A DNA stretch of 64,000 nt from Rubrobacter tropicus (GTDB lineage: Bacteria; Actinomycetota; Rubrobacteria; Rubrobacterales; Rubrobacteraceae). Position 1 is the first letter of the stretch. Each line of letters opens with the position of its first letter. A program made the position numbers and the translations under genes. Of the stretch, positions 27,135-36,621 are shown one piece after another. The stretch is from contig NZ_CP045119.1 in NCBI RefSeq assembly GCF_011492945.1, positions 558,001 to 622,000 on the forward strand. The letters run 5' to 3'. A model generated the notes under the pieces. It worked only from the letters and a program-made list of their open reading frames with translations. It made no database searches and was not told where the DNA came from.

Positions 27135-28076
27135 CTAGACCGTCTCCCCGCCGGTGAGCTCCAGAAAAGCGTCCTCCAGCGAGCGCTCCGCGAACCGGAG
27201 CTCGCTCACCCGCAGGCCCGCCGAGACGAGCTTGGCGTTGATCTCCGCCGCCCGCTCGGGCCCCGTCGTCAGCCTGAGTACCCCGTCGTTCGTCTCCACC
27301 CTCTCGACCCCCTCCAACTTCTCCGCTATCTTCGCCGCCTCTTCCACCGGCTCGGCCCGGACCAGGAGGGCCTCGCCACCGCGCAGGTCGGTGACGGCGC
27401 CTTCGGAGATCAGGCGTCCCTTGTGGATCACGCCCACCCTGTCGCAGACTTGCTCGACCTCGCCGAGAAGGTGGCTGGAGAGAAGTACCGTGCGCTCACC
27501 GGTGCCGAGGCGCCGGATGAGGGACCTCATGTCGGCCATGCCCTTCGGGTCTAGGCCGTTGGTGGGCTCGTCCAGGATCAGGAGCTCCGGGTCTTTGAGG
27601 AGCGCCGCCGCCACCCCGAGGCGCTGCTTCATGCCCAAGGAGTATTTCTTGTACCGGCTCTTTGCCCGGCCTGCGAGCTCCACATCCTCCAGCACCTCGG
27701 CCACGCGAGAGTTCGGGACGCCGCAGTAGCGGGCCATGACCTTGAGGTTGTTCTTTCCCGAGAGGTAAGGATAGAAGGCCGGCGACTCGACGAGGGCGCC
27801 TATCTTCGCGAGCCCGCCCGGCGTGCCGGGGCTCCGGTCGAGCACCCTTGCAGACCCGCCGGAGGGACGCACGAGGCCGAGGAGCATCTTGAGGGTGGTG
27901 GTCTTGCCCGCGCCGTTGGGCCCCAGAAAACCGTAGACTTCGCCCCGCCTGACGGCGAGGTTCAGGTCGTCGACGGCTGTGATGCCGCCGTAGCGCTTGG
28001 TAAGGCCCCGGGTCTCGACCAGCAGGGACGCATCCGGCGTCCTCTCTTCCGGGGACTGCGGAACGTGTGTAGCCAA
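27135..28076 (-). CDS. ABC-2 exporter ATP-binding protein
   Basis: A 313-residue ATPase with Walker A G-P-N-G-A-G-K-T-T, signature Y-S-L-G-M-K-Q-R, Walker B L-L-I-L-D-E-P and a C-terminal extension (about 240-310) common in bacitracin/daunorubicin-type exporters. TTG 28076 lies six bases after AGGAGG, which settles the start. Located behind a sensor kinase, it could be an antibiotic-stress exporter (inference). Confidence 0.9.
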   Translation of the reverse strand: MATHVPQSPEERTPDASLLVETRGLTKRYGGITAVDDLNLAVRRGEVYGFLGPNGAGKTTTLKMLLGLVRPSGGSARVLDRSPGTPGGLAKIGALVESPAFYPYLSGKNNLKVMARYCGVPNSRVAEVLEDVELAGRAKSRYKKYSLGMKQRLGVAAALLKDPELLILDEPTNGLDPKGMADMRSLIRRLGTGERTVLLSSHLLGEVEQVCDRVGVIHKGRLISEGAVTDLRGGEALLVRAEPVEEAAKIAEKLEGVERVETNDGVLRLTTGPERAAEINAKLVSAGLRVSELRFAERSLEDAFLELTGGETV

Positions 28077-28164
28077 GCGCGGCCTCCTCTGGGGGTTACG
28101 CCCCGTATTCTCGCCCAGCCCGACGGGCGTGTCTAATCCTCATCGGAGTATGTAAAGGAGAGGT

Positions 28165-28214
28165 TAAGCGGTTGTCGGAAAGCCGAAAGCCGACCGCTGA
28201 AAGCTGAAAGCCAC
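28165..28214 (+). repeat. TCAGC-type intergenic repeat
   Basis: GGTTGTCGGAAAGCCGAAAGC followed after a short gap by GACCGCTGAAAGCTGAAAGC, just past the stop of the sensor kinase gene. Confidence 0.65.
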
Positions 28215-29834
28215 CTAACCCCTACCCTGAAACCTGAGCTGGACCGTGGTGCCGCGGCCGGGGGCCGAGATCGCGTCGAAGTCCGCGCCCACTTCTTTTG
28301 CGCGCTGGCGCATGTAGTCGAGGCCGAGGCCCGGGGGAGGGTTCGTGGTGTCGAAGCCGCGGCCGTCGTCCCGGACGCGCACGAGGAGCAGATCCCCGAC
28401 AAGCCTGGACTCCAGGCGCATGTTGCCCGCGCCCGAGTGCTTGGCGACGTTCCAGAAGGCCTCGACGAGGAACCTGTAGACAGCGGCGGTCTCCATCGGG
28501 GAGAGGCCGTCGAGCGGGGCCTGGAGGTCCTCGTGGGTCTTTATCCCGAAGTATTCCTCGAACTTGACGAGCCGGTGGCGGAGGTACTCGCGGGGCCTCA
28601 GGGACCCCTCGCCGTGGATCGAGGTCTTCAGTTCGTCGTAGGGCCGCGAGACCTGGAACTCCGTCTCGCGCGAGGCGCGCAGGGCGTTGGAGACCATCTG
28701 CGCGGCCTCGTCGTGCTCGCCGCGGCGGGCGGCGTCGAGCGCTGAGCGGAGGGTCAGGGAGACGCCGTGTACTCCCTGCTTCACGGTGTCGTGCAGCTCG
28801 GAGAGGACGCGGCCCCCCTCCAGCCTGCGGGCGAGCTCTTCCTGCTCCTCGGAGAGCCGGCGGGAGGCCGAGGAGACCAGGGCGACGCGCAGGGCCAGGT
28901 AGAGGAAGACGATGGCGCCGCCCGCCGCAGCGTAGGAAGGCAGGGGAGGGTGGGTCGCCCCCCAGAGGAGCACGACGGCCAGATGGACCGCCGGGGAGAG
29001 CGGTCCGAACCAGAACAAGAAGACCCGCCAGGGCTCGATCCTCGCGCGTACTTCGGGGGCCACGGGTGAGGCGTCGAGCGCGGCGAGGCCCAGGCAGGCG
29101 AGGCCGAGGACCCAGATCATGTCGGGCCAGCCGGCGTTCTCGTAGGAACCCGTGGCCCGCGAGGCGAGGTAGAGCCCGTCGGCCACCGCGAACGCCAGAA
29201 AGCCCAAAGTGAGCGCCCCCGTGAACGGCGGCTTGCCCGGCGCCGAAAGGACCACCAGGCACAGGAAGAGCAAGGCGGCGTCGAAGAGCACCCAGGAGAG
29301 AACCGAGAGGACCTCCCACGAGCCCGCGGCGCCGGTCGCGGAGACCGCCGATCCGAGGAAGAAATACCAGGTCAGGACGCCTGCCGAGAGCATGATGCAA
29401 AGGGCGTCGAGCCCTGTTACCAGCGTGATCCTCCTGGTCGCCAGGCCGACTAGAAGCAGCATGGCGGCGACCAGCAAGAGGTACGAGACGAGGTAGGCGG
29501 CGTGCTGGTAGGACGCGCCTTGCGTGCCGAGCTGGCCCCCTTGCAAACCGGACCAGCCGAGGTCCCCCAGGAAGTTCGCGACCACGCCGCCGCCGAGCAG
29601 GCACCAGAGAAGACGCTGCCGCCCTCCCGCGCCGGTGATGGCATGCCCGAGCGAGAACATCACGAAGACCGCCGCGCCAATGTAGAGCGCGTTAGCCACC
29701 AGGAAACGTTCCCCCGAGCCGGCCGGCAGCGTCGCGAAGAAGAGCGCGCCGAAGACCCAGCACGCGAAAACCGCCATGTAAACAGCCTTCGTTCCGCGCG
29801 GGGTACGCGACTTCAACGTATCCGTGACCTGCAC
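28215..29834 (-). CDS. NarL-type membrane sensor histidine kinase
   Basis: A 539-residue kinase with about nine N-terminal membrane helices, a coiled stretch, a HisKA_3 domain with His348 in S-E-L-H-D-T-V-K-Q, and an ATPase domain with D-D-G-R-G-F and G-L-G-L-D-Y. Such kinases normally partner LuxR/NarL-type regulators, but none is adjacent. GTG 29834 lies six bases after GGAGGA; longer starts (TTG 29873) have no ribosome site. The ABC-2 exporter genes lie downstream, 138 bases away. Confidence 0.87.
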   Translation of the reverse strand: MQVTDTLKSRTPRGTKAVYMAVFACWVFGALFFATLPAGSGERFLVANALYIGAAVFVMFSLGHAITGAGGRQRLLWCLLGGGVVANFLGDLGWSGLQGGQLGTQGASYQHAAYLVSYLLLVAAMLLLVGLATRRITLVTGLDALCIMLSAGVLTWYFFLGSAVSATGAAGSWEVLSVLSWVLFDAALLFLCLVVLSAPGKPPFTGALTLGFLAFAVADGLYLASRATGSYENAGWPDMIWVLGLACLGLAALDASPVAPEVRARIEPWRVFLFWFGPLSPAVHLAVVLLWGATHPPLPSYAAAGGAIVFLYLALRVALVSSASRRLSEEQEELARRLEGGRVLSELHDTVKQGVHGVSLTLRSALDAARRGEHDEAAQMVSNALRASRETEFQVSRPYDELKTSIHGEGSLRPREYLRHRLVKFEEYFGIKTHEDLQAPLDGLSPMETAAVYRFLVEAFWNVAKHSGAGNMRLESRLVGDLLLVRVRDDGRGFDTTNPPPGLGLDYMRQRAKEVGADFDAISAPGRGTTVQLRFQGRG

Positions 29835-29943
29835 CAACCGTCCTCCAGAAACCGGTCGCCCCCATCGTACCAATCGGCGGTCCCCAGGGCCAGCCCTCGA
29901 CTGCTAAAGTTGTGCCTTCGGACGGAGAGATCGGGAGGATCGC

Positions 29944-30939
29944 GTGGAATACAGGCGTCTGGGAGAGACGGGGCTCATGGTCTCGGAGTTGTGCCTCGGG
30001 TGCATGACGTTCGGCAGGGAGGCTGACGAGGACGACTCCAAAAAGCTCGTCGCCCGCTTTCTGGAGGCGGGGGGCAACTTTGTAGACACGGCCGACGTCT
30101 ACACCGAGGGCGTCTCCGAGGAGATCACCGGCAGGGCCATAAAGTCCGTCCGCGAAGAGGTGGTCCTCGCCACGAAGGTCCGCTTCCCGATGGGCGATGG
30201 CCCCAACGACGTCGGCCTCTCCCGCAAGCACGTCACGAAGGGCTGCGAAGACAGCCTCAGGCGCCTCGGCACGGACTACATAGACCTCTACCAGGTCCAC
30301 TGCTGGGACGAGGCCACGCCTCTGGAAGAGACCCTCGGGGCCCTGACCGACCTCGTCCACGCCGGGAAGGTCCGGTACATAGGGGTCTCGAACTTTACGG
30401 CGTGGCAGATCATGAAGAGCGTCGGCCTCAGCGACGGTCTGGGTTTGGAGCGGTTCGTGTGCCTGCAGCCGCAGTACTCCCTGATCGAGCGCAACGTGGA
30501 GTACGAGATCCTGCCCGCCTGCCTCGAAGAGGGCCTCGGCGTGATCCCCTGGAGCCCCCTGGGCGGCGGCTTCCTCTCGGGCAAGTACCGCCGCGACGGG
30601 CGCCCGCCGGAGGACTCGCGCATCGCCGGCGCCCAGGAGGAACAGGAGGAGCACTGGGACCGCCGCGCCACCGAACGCAACTGGGACGTCCTCGACGTCG
30701 TCGGCGAGATAAGCGAGACGACGGGCAAGTCCTACGCCCAGATCTCGTTAAACTGGCTCCTCCGCCAGCCGGCGGTAACGGCCCCCATCATCGGGGCGCG
30801 CACCACCGAACAACTGGAGGACAACCTCGGCGCCGCGGGCTGGGCGCTCGACGAGGACCAGGTTAAAAGGCTCTCGGAGGCCGGCGCCCTGGAGGACACG
30901 TACCCTTACCGCTTTATCCGCAACGCGCAGAGGGTTTAG
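29944..30939 (+). CDS. Aldo/keto reductase (TIM-barrel, NADPH-dependent)
   Basis: A 331-residue reductase of carbonyl compounds. The active-site set is visible: D-T-A-D-V-Y (Asp, Tyr near 49-53), Lys in A-T-K-V near 78 and H-C-W-D near 119. GTG 29944 follows GGGAGGA. Single gene with a repeat element behind it; substrate unknown. Confidence 0.9.
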   Translation: MEYRRLGETGLMVSELCLGCMTFGREADEDDSKKLVARFLEAGGNFVDTADVYTEGVSEEITGRAIKSVREEVVLATKVRFPMGDGPNDVGLSRKHVTKGCEDSLRRLGTDYIDLYQVHCWDEATPLEETLGALTDLVHAGKVRYIGVSNFTAWQIMKSVGLSDGLGLERFVCLQPQYSLIERNVEYEILPACLEEGLGVIPWSPLGGGFLSGKYRRDGRPPEDSRIAGAQEEQEEHWDRRATERNWDVLDVVGEISETTGKSYAQISLNWLLRQPAVTAPIIGARTTEQLEDNLGAAGWALDEDQVKRLSEAGALEDTYPYRFIRNAQRV

Positions 30940-30962
30940 CTGTCGGCTGTCAGCTTTCGGCC
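30939..30962 (+). repeat. Short TCAGC-type repeat
   Basis: GCTGTCGGCTGTCAGC followed by TTTCGGCC directly at the stop codon of the aldo/keto reductase gene. Confidence 0.6.
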
Positions 30963-30987
30963 AGGGAGTGGGTTTGGGAGGATTTGG

Positions 30988-30993
30988 TAAGAT
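30988..30993 (+). promoter_or_regulatory. -10 box of a probable leaderless promoter
   Basis: TAAGAT, six bases (CGTAGC), then ATG 31000. Confidence 0.55.
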
Positions 30994-30999
30994 CGTAGC

Positions 31000-31359
31000 A
31001 TGGACCTGTACTCTTTTAGCGTCCGTTTGACCCCGGCGGCCAGGGAGCTTCTGCGTCCCGGCGAGGCGCTGGTCCTGGACTGGCACAGGATGGCGATCTG
31101 CTGCGCGGGCGCCGGTGAGGCGAGCCTCTACGCGACTTCTGAGGAGGGCGCCAGGGGGCGCAAGGGGCTCGTCCGTTTGAAGGGGGATGATCCGATCTAC
31201 GCCGCCCGCGCCATCTTTCCCCACCTCGCCGGCCGGGAGGTGCTGCTCGACGCCCGCAAGACCTTCGGCCTGCGGCGCTTCACGTCCAACCTGCCGGGAG
31301 ACTTCGGGCTTCGGGCCGTCATGGGCTACCTGCCGGAGCCCGAGAAGACCGCCCGCTAG
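31000..31359 (+). CDS. Small protein of unknown function
   Basis: A 119-residue soluble protein with mixed charge; it has a C-C pair near residues 36-37 and a basic R-K-T-F-G-L-R-R segment near 87-95. No family recognised. High third-position GC and the leaderless promoter support it as real. Confidence 0.6.
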   Translation: MDLYSFSVRLTPAARELLRPGEALVLDWHRMAICCAGAGEASLYATSEEGARGRKGLVRLKGDDPIYAARAIFPHLAGREVLLDARKTFGLRRFTSNLPGDFGLRAVMGYLPEPEKTAR

Positions 31360-31582
31360 CCGGAAGGCACCGCCGGTTGGAAAAGGCTGTTCCGGTACCG
31401 AGCGCCTCGATACATCCGGCTATTAACACTGCAATCCACCCTACCTGCGATCCCGCGCGGGTGGTAGGACGAGCGGGGTGGATGTTTCCCCGCGTATCTT
31501 GACCGTTCGCCGACGCTTCCCCCGGCCTGGTCACGGAGAACGCCTCGTCGTCCTCGTTGCCGCGAACCTCGCGCTGCGCCAT
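31319..31582 (-). CDS. Doubtful 87-residue protein in the gap before the IMPase gene
   Basis: ATG 31582 follows GGAAGGACGG on the minus strand. The first 24 codons have the very high third-position GC of real genes here; the later part does not, although it contains a hydrophobic segment (V-G-W-I-A-V-L-I-A-G). The end overlaps the plus-strand gene by about 40 bases. It could be the remnant of a gene. Apart from this, 31360-31677 holds nothing recognisable. Confidence 0.2.
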   Translation of the reverse strand: MAQREVRGNEDDEAFSVTRPGEASANGQDTRGNIHPARPTTRAGSQVGWIAVLIAGCIEALGTGTAFSNRRCLPASGRSSRAPAGSP

Positions 31583-31677
31583 CTCTACCGTCCTTCCCGA
31601 CGGTTTTCGGCCCCGATCGTTCACTCCGTGGTACACCACGCGAAGGCGTGTCGTTGGTCGGACAGGAGGGCGGAGGC

Positions 31678-32454
31678 TTGAACGGGGAGCTAGATGCGGC
31701 GGTCGGGGCGGCGGAGGCGGCGGGAGACTTGCTGCGCGAGGGTTTCGGCCGGCAGAGATCCATCAGGTACAAGGGCGAGGTCGACCTCGTCACGGAGATG
31801 GACGAGAGGGCCGAGGGGGCCATCAGGGAGGCGCTGCTCGGGGCTTTCCCCGACCACGGCATGCTGGCAGAGGAGGGCGGCTCCCTGTCGGGCGGCGGCG
31901 ACGCGCGTTGGATCGTGGACCCCTTAGACGGCACCACGAACTACGCCCACGGGCTCCCCGTCTTCGCCGTCTCGGTGGCGCTCGAAAGGTCTGGCGAGGT
32001 CGTCCTCGGCGTCGTCCACGACCCGATGAGGGGCGAGACCTTCGTCGCGGAGAAGGGCCTCGGCGCGACGCTGAACGGCGAGGCCCTGACGCCCACGGGG
32101 GAGGAAGACCTCGCCCGCGGCCTCGTCGCTACCGGCTTCCCCTACGACCGGAACAACGTCCCGGCCGCCCTCGAGCTCTTCGGGACTCTCTCCCTGCGGG
32201 CGCAGGGCATGAGGCGGCTCGGCGCCGCCGCCCTCGACCTCTGCTACGTCGCCGCGGGGAGGCTCGACGCGTACTACGAGCGCGGCATCCACGCCTGGGA
32301 CGTGGCCGCCGGCGCCCTGATACTCGAAGAGGCGGGTGGCAGGATCACCGACTACCGGGGCGGCCCTTTCGAGGTCGAGGGCGGAGAACTCGTCGCGAGC
32401 AACGGCCCCCTGCACGGGACGCTCCTCGATTTCACGGCCGGGCGCGGCGGCTAG
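31678..32454 (+). CDS. Inositol monophosphatase family protein
   Basis: A 258-residue Mg2+-dependent phosphatase. Metal and catalytic residues are present: E-E at 65-66, D-P-L-D-G-T-T-N at 81-88 and H-A-W-D near 205. It could dephosphorylate inositol phosphate or related sugar phosphates. TTG 31678 with AGGAGGGCGGAGG upstream is preferred over GTG 31648, which has no ribosome site. Confidence 0.9.
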   Translation: MNGELDAAVGAAEAAGDLLREGFGRQRSIRYKGEVDLVTEMDERAEGAIREALLGAFPDHGMLAEEGGSLSGGGDARWIVDPLDGTTNYAHGLPVFAVSVALERSGEVVLGVVHDPMRGETFVAEKGLGATLNGEALTPTGEEDLARGLVATGFPYDRNNVPAALELFGTLSLRAQGMRRLGAAALDLCYVAAGRLDAYYERGIHAWDVAAGALILEEAGGRITDYRGGPFEVEGGELVASNGPLHGTLLDFTAGRGG

Positions 32455-32528
32455 CGGGGGAGCGTCCGCCCCCGAACGTGTAATAAACTCAATCCTCCGA
32501 AAAAGGTTTCCGACAAGAGGGGAGATCC

Positions 32529-33509
<981 letters not shown>

Positions 33510-33519
33510 GGAGGGTTTC

Positions 33520-33909
33520 GTGGCGCCGGTCATCAGGCTGGACCACTGCGTTATCCACGTCTCCGATTGGAAGAGGTCAAACGCCTTCTACCGGGACGTG
33601 CTAAACGCCGAGGTCGTGCCCGTCGGGAAGGGTTTCTCCTACCGGTTCGGTGCCCTGCAACTCAACCTGCACGGCCCCGGCGTGGACGCGAACCCGCTCG
33701 CGAGGGTCCCCGTCCCGCCGGGGGGCAGCGACCTCTGCTTCGAGTGGCCCGGAGATATCGGAGAAGCGGAAGCCCACCTCCGCCACCACAACGTCGATGT
33801 GGAGCTGGGCCCCGTCGAACGTCGCGGCGCCGGAGGTGTCGGCACGAGCGTGTACTTCCGCGACCCGGACGGTTCTCTGTTGGAGTTCATCTCGTACCAG
33901 AGCGCCTGA
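33520..33909 (+). CDS. VOC (glyoxalase/bleomycin-resistance) family protein
   Basis: A 129-residue metal-dependent fold of two beta-alpha-beta-beta-beta modules. Metal-site candidates are His9 (L-D-H-C-V) and Glu near 122 (L-L-E-F-I). It starts 10 bases after the reductase stop and may remove reactive aldehydes or epoxides. Confidence 0.85.
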   Translation: MAPVIRLDHCVIHVSDWKRSNAFYRDVLNAEVVPVGKGFSYRFGALQLNLHGPGVDANPLARVPVPPGGSDLCFEWPGDIGEAEAHLRHHNVDVELGPVERRGAGGVGTSVYFRDPDGSLLEFISYQSA

Positions 33910-33929
33910 GACCGCCAAAGGGGAGTCAT

Positions 33930-34562
33930 ATGGACGACGTCGAGCACATATCGCGCAAAGGGACGGGTGTCCCTGTTAGCTGGTTCCCGGTCCCTGAAGA
34001 ATCCGAGTTGCCGGAGAACCTTCGGGGGCTCTTCCGCAAGGCGCGGGAGGCCGTCGGGTTCGTGCCGAACGTGTTTCGGGCCTACAGCTTCAGACCCGAG
34101 AGGCTCTCCGCGTGGTTCTCGCACTACCGGCAGCTCCACGAGCCGACCGAGAACCTGGACGCGGCGGAGCGGGAGATGATCGCGGTGGCCGTCTCGATGG
34201 CGAACGGCTGCCTCTACTGCCTGGTCGCCCACGGCGCCGCCCTGCGCGAAGCCCTCGGGGACCCCATCCTCGCCGACCGCATCACGCTCGACCACCGGAG
34301 GGCCGGCCTCGACGAGCGCCGCACCGCCATCCTCGACTACGCCGTCAAGGTCACGGAGAGGCCGCTGGACTGCACCCCAGAGGACCTTGAACGGCTCAAG
34401 GGCTACGGGTTGACAGAGGAGGAGGTCTGGGACGTGATAGAGGTAGCGAGTATGTACAACTTCACCAACCGCATGTCGCTGGCGTGCGGCATGATCCCAA
34501 ACGAGGAGTACCACGCCCTGGCGCGGCAACCCCGGGCCAACACGGTCGATACGAAACCTTAA
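33930..34562 (+). CDS. AhpD-like peroxidase-related protein
   Basis: A 210-residue alkylhydroperoxidase D-like protein. The redox motif is C94-L-Y-C97 followed by His101, the C-x-x-C-x-x-x-H of this family. It may reduce organic peroxides or recycle a partner thiol enzyme in the cytoplasm. GGGGAG precedes ATG 33930. Directly upstream of the OsmC-like gene. Confidence 0.88.
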   Translation: MDDVEHISRKGTGVPVSWFPVPEESELPENLRGLFRKAREAVGFVPNVFRAYSFRPERLSAWFSHYRQLHEPTENLDAAEREMIAVAVSMANGCLYCLVAHGAALREALGDPILADRITLDHRRAGLDERRTAILDYAVKVTERPLDCTPEDLERLKGYGLTEEEVWDVIEVASMYNFTNRMSLACGMIPNEEYHALARQPRANTVDTKP

Positions 34563-34616
34563 CCCCAGGGTAAATAGCGTAAGCTGGGGGGCAGTCCAGA
34601 GAGAAGGGGGATAGGC

Positions 34617-35081
34617 GTGGCCGAAGTGAAGTACGTCTCGCGGGTCGGGGTGGAGCCGGTGGAGGGGAAGGTGCGGCGGGCCCACCTGCCGGGCGAGGAG
34701 CAGCCGGTGCTCTTCGGGGTCCACTCGGAGGTCGCCGAGCACTACGGCGTCTCGCCGGGGGACGAGGAGCCGCACGCGAGCACTTTAGATTACGTGGTGG
34801 CCGCGGCGGGCGGGTGACTGCTCGGCACCTTTGCCGGCGCGCTGGCAGCGCGTCAAGTCTCCTTTGAGAACCTCCGGGCGGATACGGTTGGGGAGGTGGA
34901 AGCCGACGGGAAGGTGCTGGTGATCAAACGCATCACGCAGACCTTCCAACTCGCCGTCCCCGAAGAAGAACGCGAGACCGTCGAGCGGGTGCTCTCCGTG
35001 TACGCGGACAGTTGCCCGGTGGCCCGTTCGGTCAAGGGGAGCATCGAGATCTCCAGCGAGGTCGACTTCCTCTCTACGTAA
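34617..35081 (+). CDS. OsmC-family peroxidase with in-frame TGA at the peroxidatic cysteine (candidate selenoprotein)
   Basis: GTG 34617 after GAAGGGGGA opens an OsmC-like frame that meets TGA at 34815-34817 and then continues, in the same frame and with full family similarity, to TAA at 35081: 154 residues, the normal OsmC length. The TGA is codon 67, after A-A-A-G-G and before L-L-G-T, where OsmC/Ohr proteins have their reactive cysteine; the second family cysteine is intact (Cys133 in D-S-C-P-V-A). The 3' half keeps high third-position GC and no other damage, so decay is unlikely. A hairpin like a bacterial SECIS follows the TGA. The alternatives are a point mutation or sequencing error (TGC to TGA). 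The sel genes are not in the window. Confidence 0.75.
34836..34854 (+). promoter_or_regulatory. Candidate bacterial SECIS hairpin
   Basis: An 8-bp stem (34836-34843 with 34847-34854, one G-U pair) closes a GGC loop at 34844-34846. The loop begins 26 bases after the TGA, inside the 16-37 base range described for bacterial SECIS elements, and G fills its first two positions as that model requires. It lies within coding sequence. Confidence 0.55.
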
Positions 35082-35117
35082 ATTGTCGTAATTTTTCTTA
35101 AAGAACGCGCAACACCG

Positions 35118-35146
35118 TTGACAAGCTCGGCGGGCGCCGCTAGAGT
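35118..35146 (+). promoter_or_regulatory. Strong sigma-70 promoter of a small RNA unit
   Basis: TTGACA at 35118-35123 and TAGAGT at 35141-35146 with 17 bases between them, one of the best promoters in the window. Transcription would start near 35153. Confidence 0.8.
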
Positions 35147-35187
35147 GCCATGGCTGTAGTTGTCGTCGCGAAAGGACCGAGGCTTTG

Positions 35188-35337
35188 ATGCACGTCCACC
35201 ACACGAACATAGGAATTCCGGTGTTCGGAGGAGAGGTGCGTCCCGAGCCGAGGCTCCTCAACCTTACGAACTCCGGTGTCGGGGCGTTCGGGGGAGAGGT
35301 GCGTCCCAAGGTCCGCGCGGTCGCGGTGAGAACATGA
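35188..35337 (+). CDS. 49-residue ORF inside the small RNA unit
   Basis: ATG 35188 to TGA 35337. The peptide contains the repeat V-F-G-G-E-V-R-P / A-F-G-G-E-V-R-P and begins M-H-V-H-H. The ribosome site (GGACCGAGG, seven or more bases upstream) is only fair. The repeat is kept in frame, but the unit length also suits RNA structure, so coding is undecided. Confidence 0.3.
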   Translation: MHVHHTNIGIPVFGGEVRPEPRLLNLTNSGVGAFGGEVRPKVRAVAVRT

Positions 35338-35364
35338 GCCTTTAGCTCAACCACACTTCTCAAC

Positions 35365-35400
35365 GAGGCCCCCGGACCAAACGGACCGGGGGCCTCAAGC
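35365..35400 (+). terminator. Terminator of the small RNA unit
   Basis: Perfect 11-bp stem GAGGCCCCCGG / CCGGGGGCCTC with a 10-base loop; the tail AAGCTTTG is only weakly T-rich. It separates the small RNA unit from the gene at 35501. Confidence 0.75.
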
Positions 35401-35500
35401 TTTGCGCCACAGGCCAGAGCACGAGTCTCCGCTCCGACCCCCAGAGACGGGCATCACCCCAGGTACGGAAGCGACAGAGAGACGAGAGAAGGAGAAAGAG

Positions 35501-35710
35501 ATGTACGGGGAGTTTTACGCAGCGCAGGACCGCACGCTCAGGCAGCAGGAGCTCGCCGACAAGGTGGCCGAGCGACAACGGTACGCGCGGCCCAAAGACC
35601 GGCTCTCGCTGCGCGCCAGGCTCGCGCGGCAACTCTTCGCCCTGGCCGTGGCCGCCGAACGCGAAGAGACGTGGCGGGTCGTCTGGGAGCGGCTCGAAGC
35701 CCGGCAGTAG
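35501..35710 (+). CDS. Small charged helical protein of unknown function
   Basis: A 69-residue protein rich in Arg, Glu and Ala, predicted helical throughout. AAGGAGAAAGAG precedes ATG 35501. No family recognised. It ends at a composite repeat element. Confidence 0.6.
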   Translation: MYGEFYAAQDRTLRQQELADKVAERQRYARPKDRLSLRARLARQLFALAVAAEREETWRVVWERLEARQ

Positions 35711-35806
35711 TGGCAGGCTCTGCCTGCCACGCTGTCAGCTTTCAGCGGTCAGCCTTTAGCCTATTTGTTGAGGCTGATCGCTGACGGCTGAAGGCTGACC
35801 GCTCTA
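35711..35806 (+). repeat. Composite intergenic element
   Basis: Hairpin GTGGCAGGC-TCT-GCCTGCCAC at the stop codon, then GCTGTCAGCTTTCAGC, GGTCAGCC, a T-rich loop and the inverted set GCTGATCGCTGACGGCTG plus GACCGCTCTAAAG. Confidence 0.75.
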
Positions 35807-35826
35807 AAGAGGAGGGATTCTTAGGT

Positions 35827-36618
35827 ATGAAAGCGTTGGAACTCAAGAACGTGGACAAGAGCTTCAAGAAGCGCCGGGGGGAGGTGGTGCGGGCGCTGGA
35901 TGGGATCTCGCTTTCGGTTGGGAAGGGGGAGGTCGTCGGCATCCTCGGGCCGAACGGGAGCGGCAAGAGCACGCTGGTCCGGGTCGTCTCCACGCTCGTC
36001 TTCCCGGATTCCGGGGAGGTCGAGGTTTTTGGGGTGGATGCGTTGCGGCATTCCAAGAAGGTGCAGAGGAGCATGAACCGGGTAAGCGTCGAGGCGAGCT
36101 TCTTCAAGAAGTTGTCCGCCATGGAGAACTTGATCTACGGGGCCAAGCTCTACGGCGTCACCACCGGCGAGGCGCGGCCCAGGATCAAGGAGATCCTGAA
36201 CAACATCGGCTTCGCCCAGAAGCGGGCCACGGAGCCGATGGAGCACCTCAGCCGCGGGATGCAGCAGAAGATAGCGCTCGCCAGGGCCCTGCTCACCAGC
36301 CCCGTCCTCATGCTCCTCGACGAGCCGACGACGGGCCTCGACCCGAGGAGCAAGAAGGACGTGCAGGGGTTTATCAGCAGGATCAGGGAAGCCCACGACT
36401 CCTCGATCCTGCTCTGTACGCACGATATGGGCGAGGCCGAGGAGCTCTGCGACAGGGTAGGCATCATGATGGACGGTAAGATACTCGCCCTCGAAGAGCC
36501 GGAGAAGCTGAAGGCGCGCTACGCCAGCGGAACCAACGGCCGCGTGCCGACGCTGGAGGAGACTTTCATGGCCGCGACCGGCTACTCGGTCGAAGAGGCC
36601 AGCGCGGAAGGAGAATAG
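35827..36618 (+). CDS. ABC-2 exporter ATP-binding protein
   Basis: A 263-residue ATPase: Walker A G-P-N-G-S-G-K-S-T, signature L-S-R-G-M-Q-Q-K (degenerate), Walker B L-M-L-L-D-E-P, switch C-T-H-D. Pairs with the permease that starts three bases downstream. GAGGAGGG upstream of ATG 35827. Substrate unknown. Confidence 0.9.
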   Translation: MKALELKNVDKSFKKRRGEVVRALDGISLSVGKGEVVGILGPNGSGKSTLVRVVSTLVFPDSGEVEVFGVDALRHSKKVQRSMNRVSVEASFFKKLSAMENLIYGAKLYGVTTGEARPRIKEILNNIGFAQKRATEPMEHLSRGMQQKIALARALLTSPVLMLLDEPTTGLDPRSKKDVQGFISRIREAHDSSILLCTHDMGEAEELCDRVGIMMDGKILALEEPEKLKARYASGTNGRVPTLEETFMAATGYSVEEASAEGE

Positions 36619-36621
36619 GGG

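Larger units (their letters stand above)
35153..35400 (+). ncRNA. Putative small RNA or leader with internal tandem repeat
   Basis: A unit of about 250 bases between a strong promoter and a strong terminator. It holds two imperfect direct repeats (about 35205-35255 and 35265-35312) sharing GGGGAGAGGTGCGTCCC or its near copy and ACGAAC. A 49-codon ORF spans both repeats. No known RNA family is recognised. Confidence 0.45.

Noticed and set aside
34617-34817. A complete 66-residue protein ending at the TGA
   Set aside because: It would be only the N-terminal half of an OsmC fold, while the other half continues in frame without any start or ribosome site of its own.
35153-35400. tmRNA, RNase P RNA, SRP RNA or 6S RNA
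   Set aside because: None of their conserved sequences is present, and the size and structure do not fit.
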